Made by a program: the position numbers and the translations under genes. Below are positions 16,077-26,140 of a DNA stretch of 29,517 nucleotides, piece by piece. Under the pieces are notes generated by a model that was given only the letters and a program-made list of their open reading frames with translations, did not search any database and had not been told where the DNA came from. Numbering within the stretch: position 1 is the first letter of the stretch; every line of letters starts with the position of its first letter. The stretch covers positions 1 to 29,517 of the forward strand of contig JAHBNG010000157.1 in the NCBI GenBank assembly GCA_019217005.1, written 5' to 3'. This DNA comes from Chloroflexi bacterium TSY. Its GTDB lineage: Bacteria > Chloroflexota > Anaerolineae > Caldilineales > Caldilineaceae.

Positions 16077-16291
16077 CAGTAGATCCAAATTTCAGGTTTT
16101 GAGAGAGAATTCTGGCTAAACAGTTGACATAAATACAAATTTGCCGGTCGATATCTAGTTTTTGCGTTAGATTTGGGCGATTTTCAGATATGAAATAGGT
16201 TGTTTTCTGTAACCGAAATCTGAATAAATGACTCCAAAATCCCTGCAATCTCGACTGAAAATAGCCAAAAACGCCAAATTTGGATCTACTG
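16077..16291 (+). mobile_element. 215-bp MITE, copy 3
   Basis: The element is in the same orientation as copy 1 and nearly identical to it. AGTCT occurs directly on both sides. The left flank is a ~180-bp stretch with no gene beyond the deoC/fragment junction, and the right flank leads into the 93-bp foldback element. Confidence 0.87.
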
Positions 16292-16357
16292 AGTCTACAA
16301 AATAAATTACCGCGAAAATCGCGGAGTCGCCATGCATGGCGCGCCATGTATAGCGCC

Positions 16358-16450
16358 GCATTCTCTATTACACGAAGTAAGGCGTGGCGCATTCCGGGAA
16401 TGCTTTCGACCACGCTCCCTGGTCGTTCTACTGCGTGTAAGAGAGAATGC
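16358..16450. repeat. 93-bp foldback element with nested inverted repeats
   Basis: The outer arms GCATTCTCTATTACACG and its near-perfect inverted copy (one mismatch, 16434-16450) enclose nested palindromes, including GCGTGG/CCACGC and a central GCATTCCGGGAATGC. The whole unit could fold into a long cruciform or RNA hairpin. A further small palindrome CCGCGAAAATCGCGG lies at 16310-16324. The stretch 16292-16569 has no coding content. Confidence 0.55.
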
Positions 16451-16569
16451 CTCCTCCACTAACTTAATGACATTGAGTATTCCGTAATCGAAAGAGCTTT
16501 GCTGAACAAGTCACGAAAGATCGAAGCATTCATCCGTGTCCTATATAACAAATAATGATGTACTGATAA

Positions 16570-17882
16570 CTTTACTTTCTGGTAAAGGCTTGAGTGACAA
16601 AGGGCAAACCGAAAGGGGCGGAAAAAAGAATCCACCCTGAAAAAACGGGATAAAATGTAAAAATAGTGCTCGGCTAGTTTAAGCAGCGGCATTGAGGCGG
16701 CGATGAGCGAGAACGCCTTTAGGGAAATGGTGTGAAACCGAGGCCTTTTTCCGAAAGTCAGGGTCGAGTTGGTCGGGAGTTGGAAAAAGAGCACTCGAGA
16801 GAACGCGGCGCAAACGGCCGGGAGTGGCTTGAGGCTCTCGATCCCAGTAGCCAGTCGGTATGGGAGGAAGAGAAGCGGCTAAATGGGAAAGAAGATTGCC
16901 AGCCAGCAGCCCCAGTTCAGGTAAGCGGAAGCAAGCCTCATCGGCATGAACAAATTGACGATGTAAGCCAATCATCTGCTTGGAAGCCAAGGGGGGATGT
17001 TCAACAGGCCAGCGCTCCAGAGAGAAAAGATAAATGGTTTCAGCTTGTAAAGCCATGACGGTCGCCAGAACCAAAGGTGTGTGATAAGCAGGATCCTGAA
17101 AGACGTAAATCGAATAGGTGCGGTTGGCTGTATCCACCTTGGTTGTCCTGGGGACGAGATTGTGCCATGCTTGATAGCGAATCAGGCGACCACTATAGAC
17201 AAATTGACCAAACGAGTCTGGAGTTGTGGCCTCGAGTCGCTTTCCCCTATAGCATCGAGAGAGCGGACGCACAATATCACCATATTCGGGTGGTCTGCCT
17301 TTTTCCTTACGTTCGGGTAACTCATTGCGGCGCGCTGTGCAGTTAATCGCTTCCCGAAGGACAAATCGGTCGACGTCGCTTTCTAGCATTTCTCTGAGCC
17401 CGACGAGCCGTTGAGTTATAGAGTCGGTTCACTTTCCCTTGCAGCTTCGGTCGCCAGAACCCTGTGATATCTATGCTTTTCACTCGGTATCCTTCTAACT
17501 TTTTTGCCTCCCATTCCCCTTTCCACTCCACTTCTTCTTGCCACGATGAGAGCAGGCTTGCAATATCCCATGATCCATATCGAAAGCTCCACCAGCTTCG
17601 CCGGAGCTCCTCATCTTCAAACCCGCTTTCACTCAATCCACTATGGATTGCTCCTCGACTTTTCAGAAACGACCCATTCATCATCGCCCACATCAGACGC
17701 ATTACATTTACGTTTGTTCCCACCGGCGTTACTTGCAATACATTCATCAGTACTGCTATAGTTATTTCTGGCGCGGTTAGCATTCCTTCCTCCTTTTTGG
17801 GTTCTCTACCTTTAGGATGAAACGCTAACCGCTTTTTGTCACATTTCTCACCTCATCTCTTTTCTTTTACCAGAAAGTAAAG
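16570..17882 (-). mobile_element. Insertion sequence with TIRs and 5-bp target duplication (family not named)
   Basis: The left end CTTTACTTTCTGGTAAAG and the right end (reverse complement CTTTACTTTCTGGTAAAAG) form a 17-bp perfect terminal repeat. GATAA is present directly outside both ends (16565-16569 and 17883-17887). The 1313-bp unit carries one minus-strand transposase gene in two frames. The right end stops 32 bp before the caspase-family gene and displaces whatever promoter lay there. Confidence 0.85.
16679..17783 (-). pseudogene. Transposase of the 16570-17882 IS, frameshifted and probably internally deleted
   Basis: The N-terminal frame from 17783 includes RRSWWSFRYGSWDIASLLSS and EGYRVKSIDITGFWRPKLQG. 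It is lost around 17400. The C-terminal frame (to stop 16679) contains FVLREAINCTARRNELPERK, GRPPEYGDIVRPL, and the block LERWPVEHPPLASKQMIGLH, which looks like the catalytic E region of DDE transposases. Between the two, a conserved central segment expected from similar transposases seems missing, so both a frameshift and an internal deletion are inferred. The copy should be inactive, although its ends are intact. Confidence 0.75.
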
Positions 17883-17914
17883 GATAACCCAACACAAAAA
17901 AGGAACCCCTTCCC

Positions 17915-19954
17915 ATGTCCAACCTCCACGCCCTCCTCATGGGCGTCGACCACTACTTTGCTTACCCCCTAGCCGGGAATCTTGCCTATAATAGCCTGGG
18001 TGGCTGTGTGCGCGATATCAACAAAGTCTATGGCTTTCTCACATCCCGAATCAAAATGGACTCGACCAATATCATGAAGCTCACGGCTTCAGCGGGCAAG
18101 AGTCAGCCTCCTGAACCACCATCCCAGTGGCCAACCTACCTGAACATGGTGAACGCCTTCAAGCAACTGACTGACAAAGTCAAAGCTGGCGATCAGGTCT
18201 ACATCCATTATTCGGGCCACGGTGGGCGCACAAACACGATGTTCCCAACCCTAAAAGGTGAAGGTGCCTTTGACGAAGGACTGGTGCCACTCGATATTGG
18301 TAAGCCAGGTGATCCTAATGCCCGCTATCTGCGCGATGTGGAGATACACAATCTTATTGAAGCTCTGGTGGATAGAAAAGTGCAGCTCACTGTCGTCTTT
18401 GACTGCTGTCACTCGGGTGGTGCGAGCCGAGCCATTGGCGGTGCCACCAAACGGGGCATCGACGAGCCAGATCTGTCTGCGCCACCGACAGATAGCGCTG
18501 TGGGTAATATCCCCGACCTGATTGCTCGCTGGCAAGATGGTGAAGCAGCAACGACTCGAAGCGTGAGCAACGTCAGCAATTGGCTCTTTGAGCCTAAGGA
18601 CTACACCCTCTTTGTCGCTTGTCGTGCCAATGAATCGGCCTTTGAGTTTCCCTTTCATGACCAGAAAAACAGCGGTGCATTGACCTACTGGATGCTGGAC
18701 ACGCTGGCCCAATCTGGCCCCAATACAACTTGGCAGATGGTGGCCAATCGTGTCGTGACCAAGGTCCATAGTCAGTTCGTACACCAAACACCCATGCTAC
18801 AAGGCATTGGGAATATTCAGCTCTTTGGCTCGGAGAGGTTAGAGAGCCGCTATGGTGTCCCCGTATTGGCTGTCGAGAGCGGTGGGCGCATTCGCTTGGC
18901 CGCCGGGGAGGCCCACGGTCTGGCTGTTGGGACGCAGTTTGCCATCTACCCCACCGTAGGTGATGCCGATGAGCTCGAAAAACGCCAAGCGCTTGTTGAG
19001 TTGACCAGGATTGGCGCGACCGATTCGTGGGCGACCATCAAAGAAGTGGAGGAGGGAGTCACGCTCGAGAGTGGATCCCAAGCTGTCATGATCAACACCA
19101 CGTCAGTGCGGATGCAACGGAACGTGCGTGTGATCATGGAAGACACCACGCTGCGGGAGGCGGTAGAAGCGACTATCGAATCGGAAGGGAAGGGCTTTCT
19201 AGCGCTGTCCCAAGAGGCCAACACGGCAGATTTTCTTGTCGACCTGCACGAGGAACGCCCTGATGAATTTGTGCTGCTCGACACCACCAGTGCAGAGATT
19301 CCCAGATTGCGTCCTCCCCTCGGGGTCAAAGATGAAGGAGCTATTTTGAAGCTTGTCAGGCGTTTGGTCCATCTCACCCAGTATCGCAATGTGCAAACGC
19401 TGGATATGCCGGATCCAACCATGTTGGCCAAGCTCAAAGTGGAGTTAGAGAGCAAGAAGGTCAATCAGCCAGGGGACCTCGTGTCTCTCAAGATTACCAA
19501 CAACCAAGATCCAGCTCGATGGAAAGCCAATGACCCAAGAGGTGTCCTCAACGTTACCGTGTTGGCCCTCTCGTCGGATTGGTCCATTACCCAGGTTTAC
19601 CCCAGCGGTGCTGCCAACTTTGAACCCATCGATCCAGGCCAGACCATTCCCGTGGAGTTCGATGTCTACCTGCCCGAAGGCCAGACCGAAAGCATGGACA
19701 CCTTCAAGGTTTTTGCTACTCGATCCGCCACCAACTTCCGCTGGCTGGAGCTCCCACCGCTGGACCAACCTATTCAGCGCAACATTAGCCGCTCTGTTGA
19801 TGCAGACCCGCTTGAACAGATGCTGGCTGCTATCGGTCAAGAAGCCATCCAGACCAAGGCTGTCCGCCTACATTCCAGTCCCAATCAAGACCGTGCCTGG
19901 ACCGTGGCCCAAGTCGAGATGCGGGTGAATAAAACCGGGGAGGAAGCTCCATGA
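17915..19954 (+). CDS. Caspase-family (peptidase C14) protease with C-terminal beta-rich domain
   Basis: The 679-residue protein begins directly with a caspase fold: LHALLMGVDHYFAYPL and GGCVRDINKVYGFL. The catalytic histidine is H102 in YIHYSGHGG and the catalytic cysteine C165 in VVFDCCHSGG. There is no signal peptide, so it should be cytoplasmic. Residues ~310-390 (VPVLAVESGGRIRLAAGEAHGL, cut short here: VPVLAVESGGRIRLAAGEAH) and ~500-620 (PGDLVSLKITN, LNVTVLALSSDWSITQVYP) form beta-rich regions like the DUF4384-type tails found on bacterial C14 proteins. AAAGGA lies 9 nt before the ATG. The IS ending 32 bp upstream may have altered its promoter. A short ORF overlaps its stop codon. Role: a protease of the orthocaspase type, possibly in regulated cell death; that is inference. 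Confidence 0.9.
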   Translation: MSNLHALLMGVDHYFAYPLAGNLAYNSLGGCVRDINKVYGFLTSRIKMDSTNIMKLTASAGKSQPPEPPSQWPTYLNMVNAFKQLTDKVKAGDQVYIHYSGHGGRTNTMFPTLKGEGAFDEGLVPLDIGKPGDPNARYLRDVEIHNLIEALVDRKVQLTVVFDCCHSGGASRAIGGATKRGIDEPDLSAPPTDSAVGNIPDLIARWQDGEAATTRSVSNVSNWLFEPKDYTLFVACRANESAFEFPFHDQKNSGALTYWMLDTLAQSGPNTTWQMVANRVVTKVHSQFVHQTPMLQGIGNIQLFGSERLESRYGVPVLAVESGGRIRLAAGEAHGLAVGTQFAIYPTVGDADELEKRQALVELTRIGATDSWATIKEVEEGVTLESGSQAVMINTTSVRMQRNVRVIMEDTTLREAVEATIESEGKGFLALSQEANTADFLVDLHEERPDEFVLLDTTSAEIPRLRPPLGVKDEGAILKLVRRLVHLTQYRNVQTLDMPDPTMLAKLKVELESKKVNQPGDLVSLKITNNQDPARWKANDPRGVLNVTVLALSSDWSITQVYPSGAANFEPIDPGQTIPVEFDVYLPEGQTESMDTFKVFATRSATNFRWLELPPLDQPIQRNISRSVDADPLEQMLAAIGQEAIQTKAVRLHSSPNQDRAWTVAQVEMRVNKTGEEAP

Positions 19955-20079
19955 ATACCATCCCTGAGACGGCTCTCCAAACCGACATCATGCACATTAC
20001 ACTGAGTCGCACATTTGTTCGAGAGATTTCCCCCAAATTTGGCACACAAATGGCGCGTATGACAGCTTCAATTAATTGA
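19951..20079 (+). CDS. Small ORF coupled to the caspase gene, probably a truncated gene start
   Basis: The ATG overlaps the caspase stop codon (ATGA) and has a strong GGGGAGGAAG ribosome-binding site 4 nt upstream, so translational coupling is likely. Only 42 codons follow (MNTIPETALQTDIMHITLSR at the start), and from codon ~15 on they lie inside an inverted-repeat element. I infer that a longer downstream gene once began here and that the element cut it off after ~14 codons. Confidence 0.5.
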   Translation: MNTIPETALQTDIMHITLSRTFVREISPKFGTQMARMTASIN

Positions 20080-20131
20080 TTACACTGAGTCGCTTTGACC
20101 GTACCAGAGAGAATACCGACTCGGTGTAATG
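19995..20131. mobile_element. ~140-bp inverted-repeat element (MITE-like) upstream of the CHAT gene
   Basis: CATTACACTGAGTCGC at 19995-20010 recurs directly at 20079-20093 and in inverted form (CGACTCGGTGTAATG) at 20117-20131. The outer pair defines a foldback of about 137 bp, with the direct copy possibly marking a second nested insertion. No target duplication was resolved. Confidence 0.55.
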
Positions 20132-20182
20132 CGCAAAAGTACAGTATCAGAGCGACAATGAAAGAAATCTTATCGCAACCAT

Positions 20183-20199
20183 GTCCCTAATTTAGGGAC
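20183..20199. promoter_or_regulatory. 17-bp perfect palindrome in the CHAT gene leader
   Basis: GTCCCTAATTTAGGGAC is symmetrical around a central T and ends 21 bp before the start codon, overlapping the region just upstream of the AAGGAAG ribosome-binding site. It is a plausible operator or a leader hairpin that could gate translation. Confidence 0.45.
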
Positions 20200-23100
20200 A
20201 CCAAACTAAAGGAAGCCAATATGATCAGCGAAAAGAATCAGCCGATAATCTTTCTGGCTTTTGCCAATGATCGTCAGAGTGGCCTGCATTATTTGCGCAA
20301 CTTGCCTGAAGAGGCGCGTAACTTGCGCGAAACATTGGAACAGGCGGAACGCGATGAGCTTTGCCAGGTCATCTTACGCCAGAATGTTACGATCGATGAG
20401 ATTCTAGATGTCTTTCAGTCTGCAGAAAACCGCAACCGGATTACTATCTTCCACTATGGTGGTCATGCGAACAGCTATCATCTGTTGCTGCAAACTGCAT
20501 CCGGTGATCCAGCGTTGGCCTATGCGGGAGGATTTGCGGCGTTTTTGGACCAGCAAATTGGACTGGAATTAGTTTTTCTCAACGGCTGCTCGACTGAACT
20601 ACAGACACAAGGATTGCTTGATGCCGGTGTATCCGTCGTCATAGGCACTAGTCAAGCTATCGATGATCAGGTTGCGACCGATTTTGCAACGCGTTTCTAC
20701 CGAGGGCTGGCCTCTGGTATCACTATTCAGAGAGCATTTAATGAGGCCGCAGCTGCAATCAAAATGGCAAAAGGAGAACAAACTCGTCATCTCTATCTTA
20801 CCCCTTCCGATAGCAGAGTCTCATTTGCCAATGATCGCTGGCCGTGGAATCTCCGCCTGCGCGATGGAGCAGGGATTACTTTAGAGTGGAATCTGCCTTA
20901 TGCTGCCAACAACCCGCTCTTTGGCCTACCGTCTTTACCTCAGATGGATCTGCCCAAACGCCCCTTCCGCTACTTGGATTGGTTCCACCGCGAAGATGCG
21001 CCTGTCTTCTTTGGGCGGGGTCAGCAGATTCGCGACCTCTATTTACGCGTAACGAACCCATCTGGTGCGCCTATACTCCTATTGTATGGAAAATCAGGTG
21101 TAGGTAAGTCGTCGCTATTAGCGGCAGGGCTGCTGCCGCGACTTGAAGAGAGCTATGAGATTACCTATTGTCGCCGAGATCTGCAAACAGGGATGTTGGG
21201 TACGTTGCGAGCAGCGCTTGAGACAAGTATCACCTCTGAAAGCGAAACACACTTAGGTAATGCATGGCTCGCTCGTGAAACCGAGCTGAATAAACCGCTC
21301 ATTGTCATTATTGATCAGGTCGAAGAACTCTACACACGCCCCAACCATAATAACCCAGACGAATTTACTGAATTCCTGGCCGCCCTACATACCATATTTA
21401 TCGACCCGGCTAAACGACTACAGGGCAAACTGATTCTGAGCTTTCGCAAGGAGTGGCTGGCTGAAATAAAAGGGCAGATTAGTGAGCATAAGTTGCCAGT
21501 TGTTGAGTTCTTCCTCGAAAGATTGGACCAAATGAGCATAACTGAGGCTGTTTCTGGGATTGCTAGCACAAAACGCCTCATCCAGCAGTACAATTTGAAC
21601 ATTGATGATGATTTGCCAGAACTTATCGCAAACGATTTGTTAAAAGATCCCGAATCCGCCATTGCGCCGACGTTACAGATTCTGCTGACTAAATTATGGG
21701 AAAAAGCGACTCATTTCAGTTACGATGAACGTCGCTTTGACCGCCTACGCTACTACGAACTCAAACGGGAGGGGCTGGATCTTAAAGATTTTCTCGACCA
21801 ACAGTTGAATTCACTAGAATGGTGGAATGCTGATTTCGTGCAATCCGGTTTGGCTCTGGATCTCCTTTATTATCACACCACATCTTTAGGCACTGCTGAA
21901 ATACGAACGCAAGACGAACTGAGCAAACAGTATCATCATTCTCAAGAGCTGATTTCCATCCTTATTCAGCAATTAACAGATCACTTCCTGCTAGTAGAGA
22001 TGGATGTTCAAAGAAGAGGGACTTCAAGTGACACCCGGCTGGCTCATGATGCCTTAGCTCCACTTGTCCGCAAATATTATGATACGTCGGAGCTACCGGG
22101 GCAGCGAGCACGACGAATATTGGAAAATCGTGTAGTTGACTGGCGGAATGGGCAAGAGGGTGCAGTACTTGATGATGCAGATCTAGATCTGGTTCGGGTC
22201 GGATTAGACGGCATGCGAGCATTGGACGATGATGAAGAGCGCCTGCTCCAGGCAAGCGTTGCCGCAAGCGAAAATCGAAGTTCACATGCAATATCTCGAC
22301 AGAGAACTGACGATGCTCGCTCCATACTAGATACCTATCCAGAAACCGCACTCCTGCTGGCCTGTGAAGCAGTTCGGCGAAATCAGAATCTCTATAGTGA
22401 GCAGATCATTCGGGATGCCTTAGACAATTACCCGTTTCGTGTTACATCATTTGTTGGGCATTCTGATGCAGTCAACAGTGCCGTCTTTAGTGCGGATGGG
22501 CAACAGTTTCTAACTGCATCAGATGATGGAACTGCTCGGTTATGGAACTTGGAGGGTGACTGTTTGTGTTCTTTTTTACATCACCAAGATAGAGTCATTC
22601 AGGCCATCTTCAGTCCAGACACACAGCACATATTAACCATGGCAAGCAACGGTGTAGGCCGTCTTTGGCAGTTGAATAATCCTCTTTCCGTGGTGTTCGA
22701 ATTTTCAACATCAGACGAAATACATGAAGAAGCTACAGCTATGTTTAGCCCCGATGGTGGAAAAATCCTTGCGTGCAACAAAAATACAGTCTGGCTCTGG
22801 AACATAAGGAGCAAGAAGTTGGAGTTTGTGCTCAATCCCTATAACGGTAACGCTTGGGACGCACCGCCGTATATGCACGCACAAAGGATTTGGTGTACAC
22901 AATTTAGTCCTGATGGTCAATGTATTCTTACTGCCTCGCAAGATACAACCATGCGACTTTGGTCACTTCAAGGAGAGCCGTTGACTGTTTTTAGTGGTCA
23001 CGATGAGGATGTCATTCAAACTTGCTTTGGACCGCACGACAGCAATCTGGTTCTAAGTGGTTCCATGGATAAGATGGCAAAGTTATGGACAACAGGTGGT

Positions 23101-24315
23101 GAATTACTCCTAACACTTGAAGGGTATGAGATGGACGTAGGTCACTTAGCAATTAATTCGAATGCTACTTTGCTCTTGACAGCCAGTGATACAGGAACTG
23201 ATACGATCCCTCGGTTATGGAATCGTTCAGGCGAATTGCTCGCAACACTAGAGGCTCATGCAGGGCCAATCCGAAGTCTTGAATTTAGCCCAAATAGTCG
23301 GTATATTCTTACAGCTTCGCGCGATAAGACGGCCCGATTATGGAATCTTGAAGGACAAACCATTTCGCTGATGCAAGGTCATCTGGATGCAATTACTCAT
23401 GCCACCTTTAGTCCGGATGGAGAGTCTATTCTAACAGCTTCGGCTGACGGAACCGCTCGTTTATGGCATTACATAGATCCACCTCTGTCCACAAGTTCTT
23501 TAATCCGATATGCGATGTATCTTGATGATAACGAGCATATTCTGACAGCCCTCACAGACGCTCAAGATCTCCAGAAGCAACAGATTATGCTTTGGAACCG
23601 AAGGGAAGAATTCATAACCGCCTATTCGGGTCGAGCTGACCTGGAAAAAGGGCAGATGCTCAGCGATAATCATCAATTTCTCTTAACCGCACAATCTGTC
23701 ACAAAGGAAAAAATTGAGTCTGATGAATTTCCCAAAAACACAGACTACTTCACATCGGTCCGATTGTGGCAATTACCAGCAGTAAAAGAACAACTCCTAA
23801 CCCTTCCGAATAGCTCATTGAATACAGGTGAAATTTTTTTTGAGTCCAGACGCGCAACGCATTCTTACATGGATTGATGGGGTCATGCAACTTTGGGATA
23901 TTCATGGTAGGCTGGTTGCTACTCTTGAGGCAGAGGGCCCATTTATGGATATCATTTTCAGTCCCGATAGCCAGCACATTCTTGCTGCTTCTAGTACTGG
24001 GAATGTAGACATCTGGAGTGTGGATGGTCAGCACATTGCGTCGTTTTTTGCTAGTACTTCGTCCTCATCTGCTTACTCAGATTTTCTGATGAGCATCAGA
24101 TTTTCTCCGGATGGAATGCGCATCCTTACCACGATTCGTGAATATGCCGATCTATGGAATCTCACTGGAGAGCACATATGTCGAATGGCGTGTACCGGTG
24201 CCCTCAAAATTCGCTACGGCATTTTTAGTCCAGATGGAACGCGCATTATCACCTTCGGTGAAAGGGGCGTCTATCTTTGGGATGGAGATGGACAATCGAT
24301 ACAGCCAATTATTAA

Positions 24316-25874
24316 CTCGATAGTTGTGAAATGAATATTTTCCAAATTTGACAAAAGAGACAAAAGTCATCTCAATAGATTGCATCAAGAAAAAAGTGCG
24401 AAAAAGGAGCCATCAAGATGCAATTGCCGATAGTGAATGTAGCGCCACTGGTCAGGGAGCATAGCGAAACCTTTCGTTCAGTATTTGCCAATCGTAAACA
24501 GTTTCGCCACTTTGAAAACTATCTGACGGGTCTGATGGTCTTGGACAACAAAAGCATGGCAAATATTGCCCGCTGCATTCTAGATAGTGCAGATAAGACG
24601 AATATATCACGGTATTTGAGTGAAGCTCCTTGGCGAGCCGAAAAAACTCAATGATGAGCGTATAGGTTACATGAAGTCAGAGACAGCACAATACCAACGT
24701 TCAGAGTCAGAATCGGTATTAGCGATTGACGATACACTATGTGAACACGTGGGAAGTCTGTTCGAGTATATCGATACACACTACAATCATAGCAATGGTC
24801 AGCATCCACTGGCTCATAACTTAGTCACAAGTCACTATGTCAGTGGCGCTGTTCGTTTTCCGGTCGATGCAAGTATCTACCGACGGTACGAAGAGTTTAC
24901 CGACTGGGAAGCATTTGTGGAAAACCATTTCCCAGTGACTGAGATTCCCAAGAAAAAAGAAAGAACGAACCGCTTTTCATAAACGAGTGGATAGCCACCT
25001 ATTAACTGACCCCGCCTTTCGAGGGCTAGACGAAGCGTTTAAGACCAAGATAACCATTGCCAGTGAACTGGTTGAAAAAGCTGTTGAACGAACCCTTATC
25101 TTTGGTTGGGCTCTCTTCGATGGTTGGTATCTCGCTCCAGATCTTCTAGCTGTACTCGATCGTCTGAATAAAGATTGGATCAGCATCTTGAAGTGCAATC
25201 GCAATCTGGAGACAAATAGCTTTCGTTTGCGAGATGAAGACGGTCAGCCGATAACTTTCGAGGGGCCACATATTAAAGTCAAAGAGTTGGTCCCCTACAT
25301 CCCCCCCAGAATGCCTACAAACCTGTCACCATTGATGGTCGTACTTACTATACCTTTACCATGACTGTGCGTATCCCTTCTATCGGCAAGGTACGCATCG
25401 TGATTAGTTTTGATAATCCTGAATTGCAAGGCAATTAGGCCGTTTTAGTGACCAATCGCACTGATTGTAATGCCAAACGCATTCTCTCGATTTACCTGCT
25501 TCGTTGGCCTATCGAGACGGTTTATCAGGATGGTAAACAACTGCTTGGCCTTGATGAATATTGCATGCGAACTGCCCACGCCTTTCAAAAAAACATTGGT
25601 CTCTGGTCTTCGTGGCTTATTCTCTCTTGCACCTTGATTGTTTGGGACCATCATTGGCTAAAACTCAATTCTCGCCCAGCAAATCCCTTGGTGAGGCTAC
25701 TCGGCAGCAAGCTCAGTCACTAATTCAAGATCTCATCTTGACTGCACATCATGCCTTGAATGACGGACAGGAGATTGCAGAGGTCTTCGCTACCCTTTTC
25801 GCCAAACAGCAGGCCTGCTCTGCTTAATTTTGACTTTGTCAAATCCGGCACCTGCTCAAAATACAACTATCGAG
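24316..25874 (+). mobile_element. IS4/IS701-like insertion sequence inside the WD40 region
   Basis: The ends are inverted copies of CTCGATAGTTGT. TTATTAA lies directly on both sides (24309-24315 and 25875-25881), a 7-8 bp target duplication. Removing the 1559-bp element and one duplication restores the WD40 frame ...QSIQPIINRCFTALFDS. It carries one plus-strand transposase gene in several frames. Confidence 0.85.
24418..25827 (+). pseudogene. IS701/IS4-superfamily-like transposase, multiply frameshifted
   Basis: The pieces in order are FRHFENYLTGLMVLDNKSMA, ISRYLSEAPWRAEK; then (new frame) SESVLAIDDTLCEHVGSLFE with the first catalytic Asp region; then FGWALFDGWYLAPDLLAVLD with the second; and finally ILSIYLLRWPIETVYQDGKQ with the W-x-I-E-x-x-Y-x-x-x-K type E motif. 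Frame changes occur near 24650, 24975 and 25305, a stop near 25437, and another frame change near 25700 before the end ATLFAKQQACSA. The transposase is therefore dead. The family call rests on motif layout only. Confidence 0.78.
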
Positions 25875-26140
25875 TTATTAACAGATGTTTTACGGCGCTG
25901 TTTGATTCCCATAGTCAGTATTTCTATGGCTCCCAAGAAAACAGTGTTGGGGTCTGGAATCGCGATGGTGAATATCTCAAAACCCTTACCATGCCGTCTG
26001 ATACATATGTCAATCATATTAAGCTGAGTCCTGATGGCGAGCGTCTCGCAATTGCGTTGACCGATCATACAGCCCAGCTATGGTCAGTTGGCGAGCACGC
26101 TCAGTTACAGACAACTCTTAAGAGACACAACAGCAGCGTA

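Noticed and set aside
1607..16291. TA target duplication (IS630/mariner type) for the 215-bp MITE
   Set aside because: TA fits both sides only at copy 2; the left flanks of copies 1 and 3 do not have it.
15895..16413. 172-codon minus-strand frame through MITE copy 3
   Set aside because: The frame is mostly the open frame of the MITE plus flanking sequence; similar fusions occur at the other copies, so it is a by-product.
18251..18787. 178-codon minus-strand frame inside the caspase gene
   Set aside because: It is antisense to the caspase catalytic region and shows no domain features.
19995..20131. CRISPR array from the repeated TTACACTGAGTCGC motif
   Set aside because: Only two direct and one inverted copy with irregular spacing; it is an inverted-repeat element.
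23834..23841. Programmed ribosomal frameshift at the T8 run of the CHAT gene
   Set aside because: No stimulatory structure or classical slippery context (such as A-AAA-AAG) was seen and the gene is already broken by two IS elements, so indel or sequencing error is simpler.
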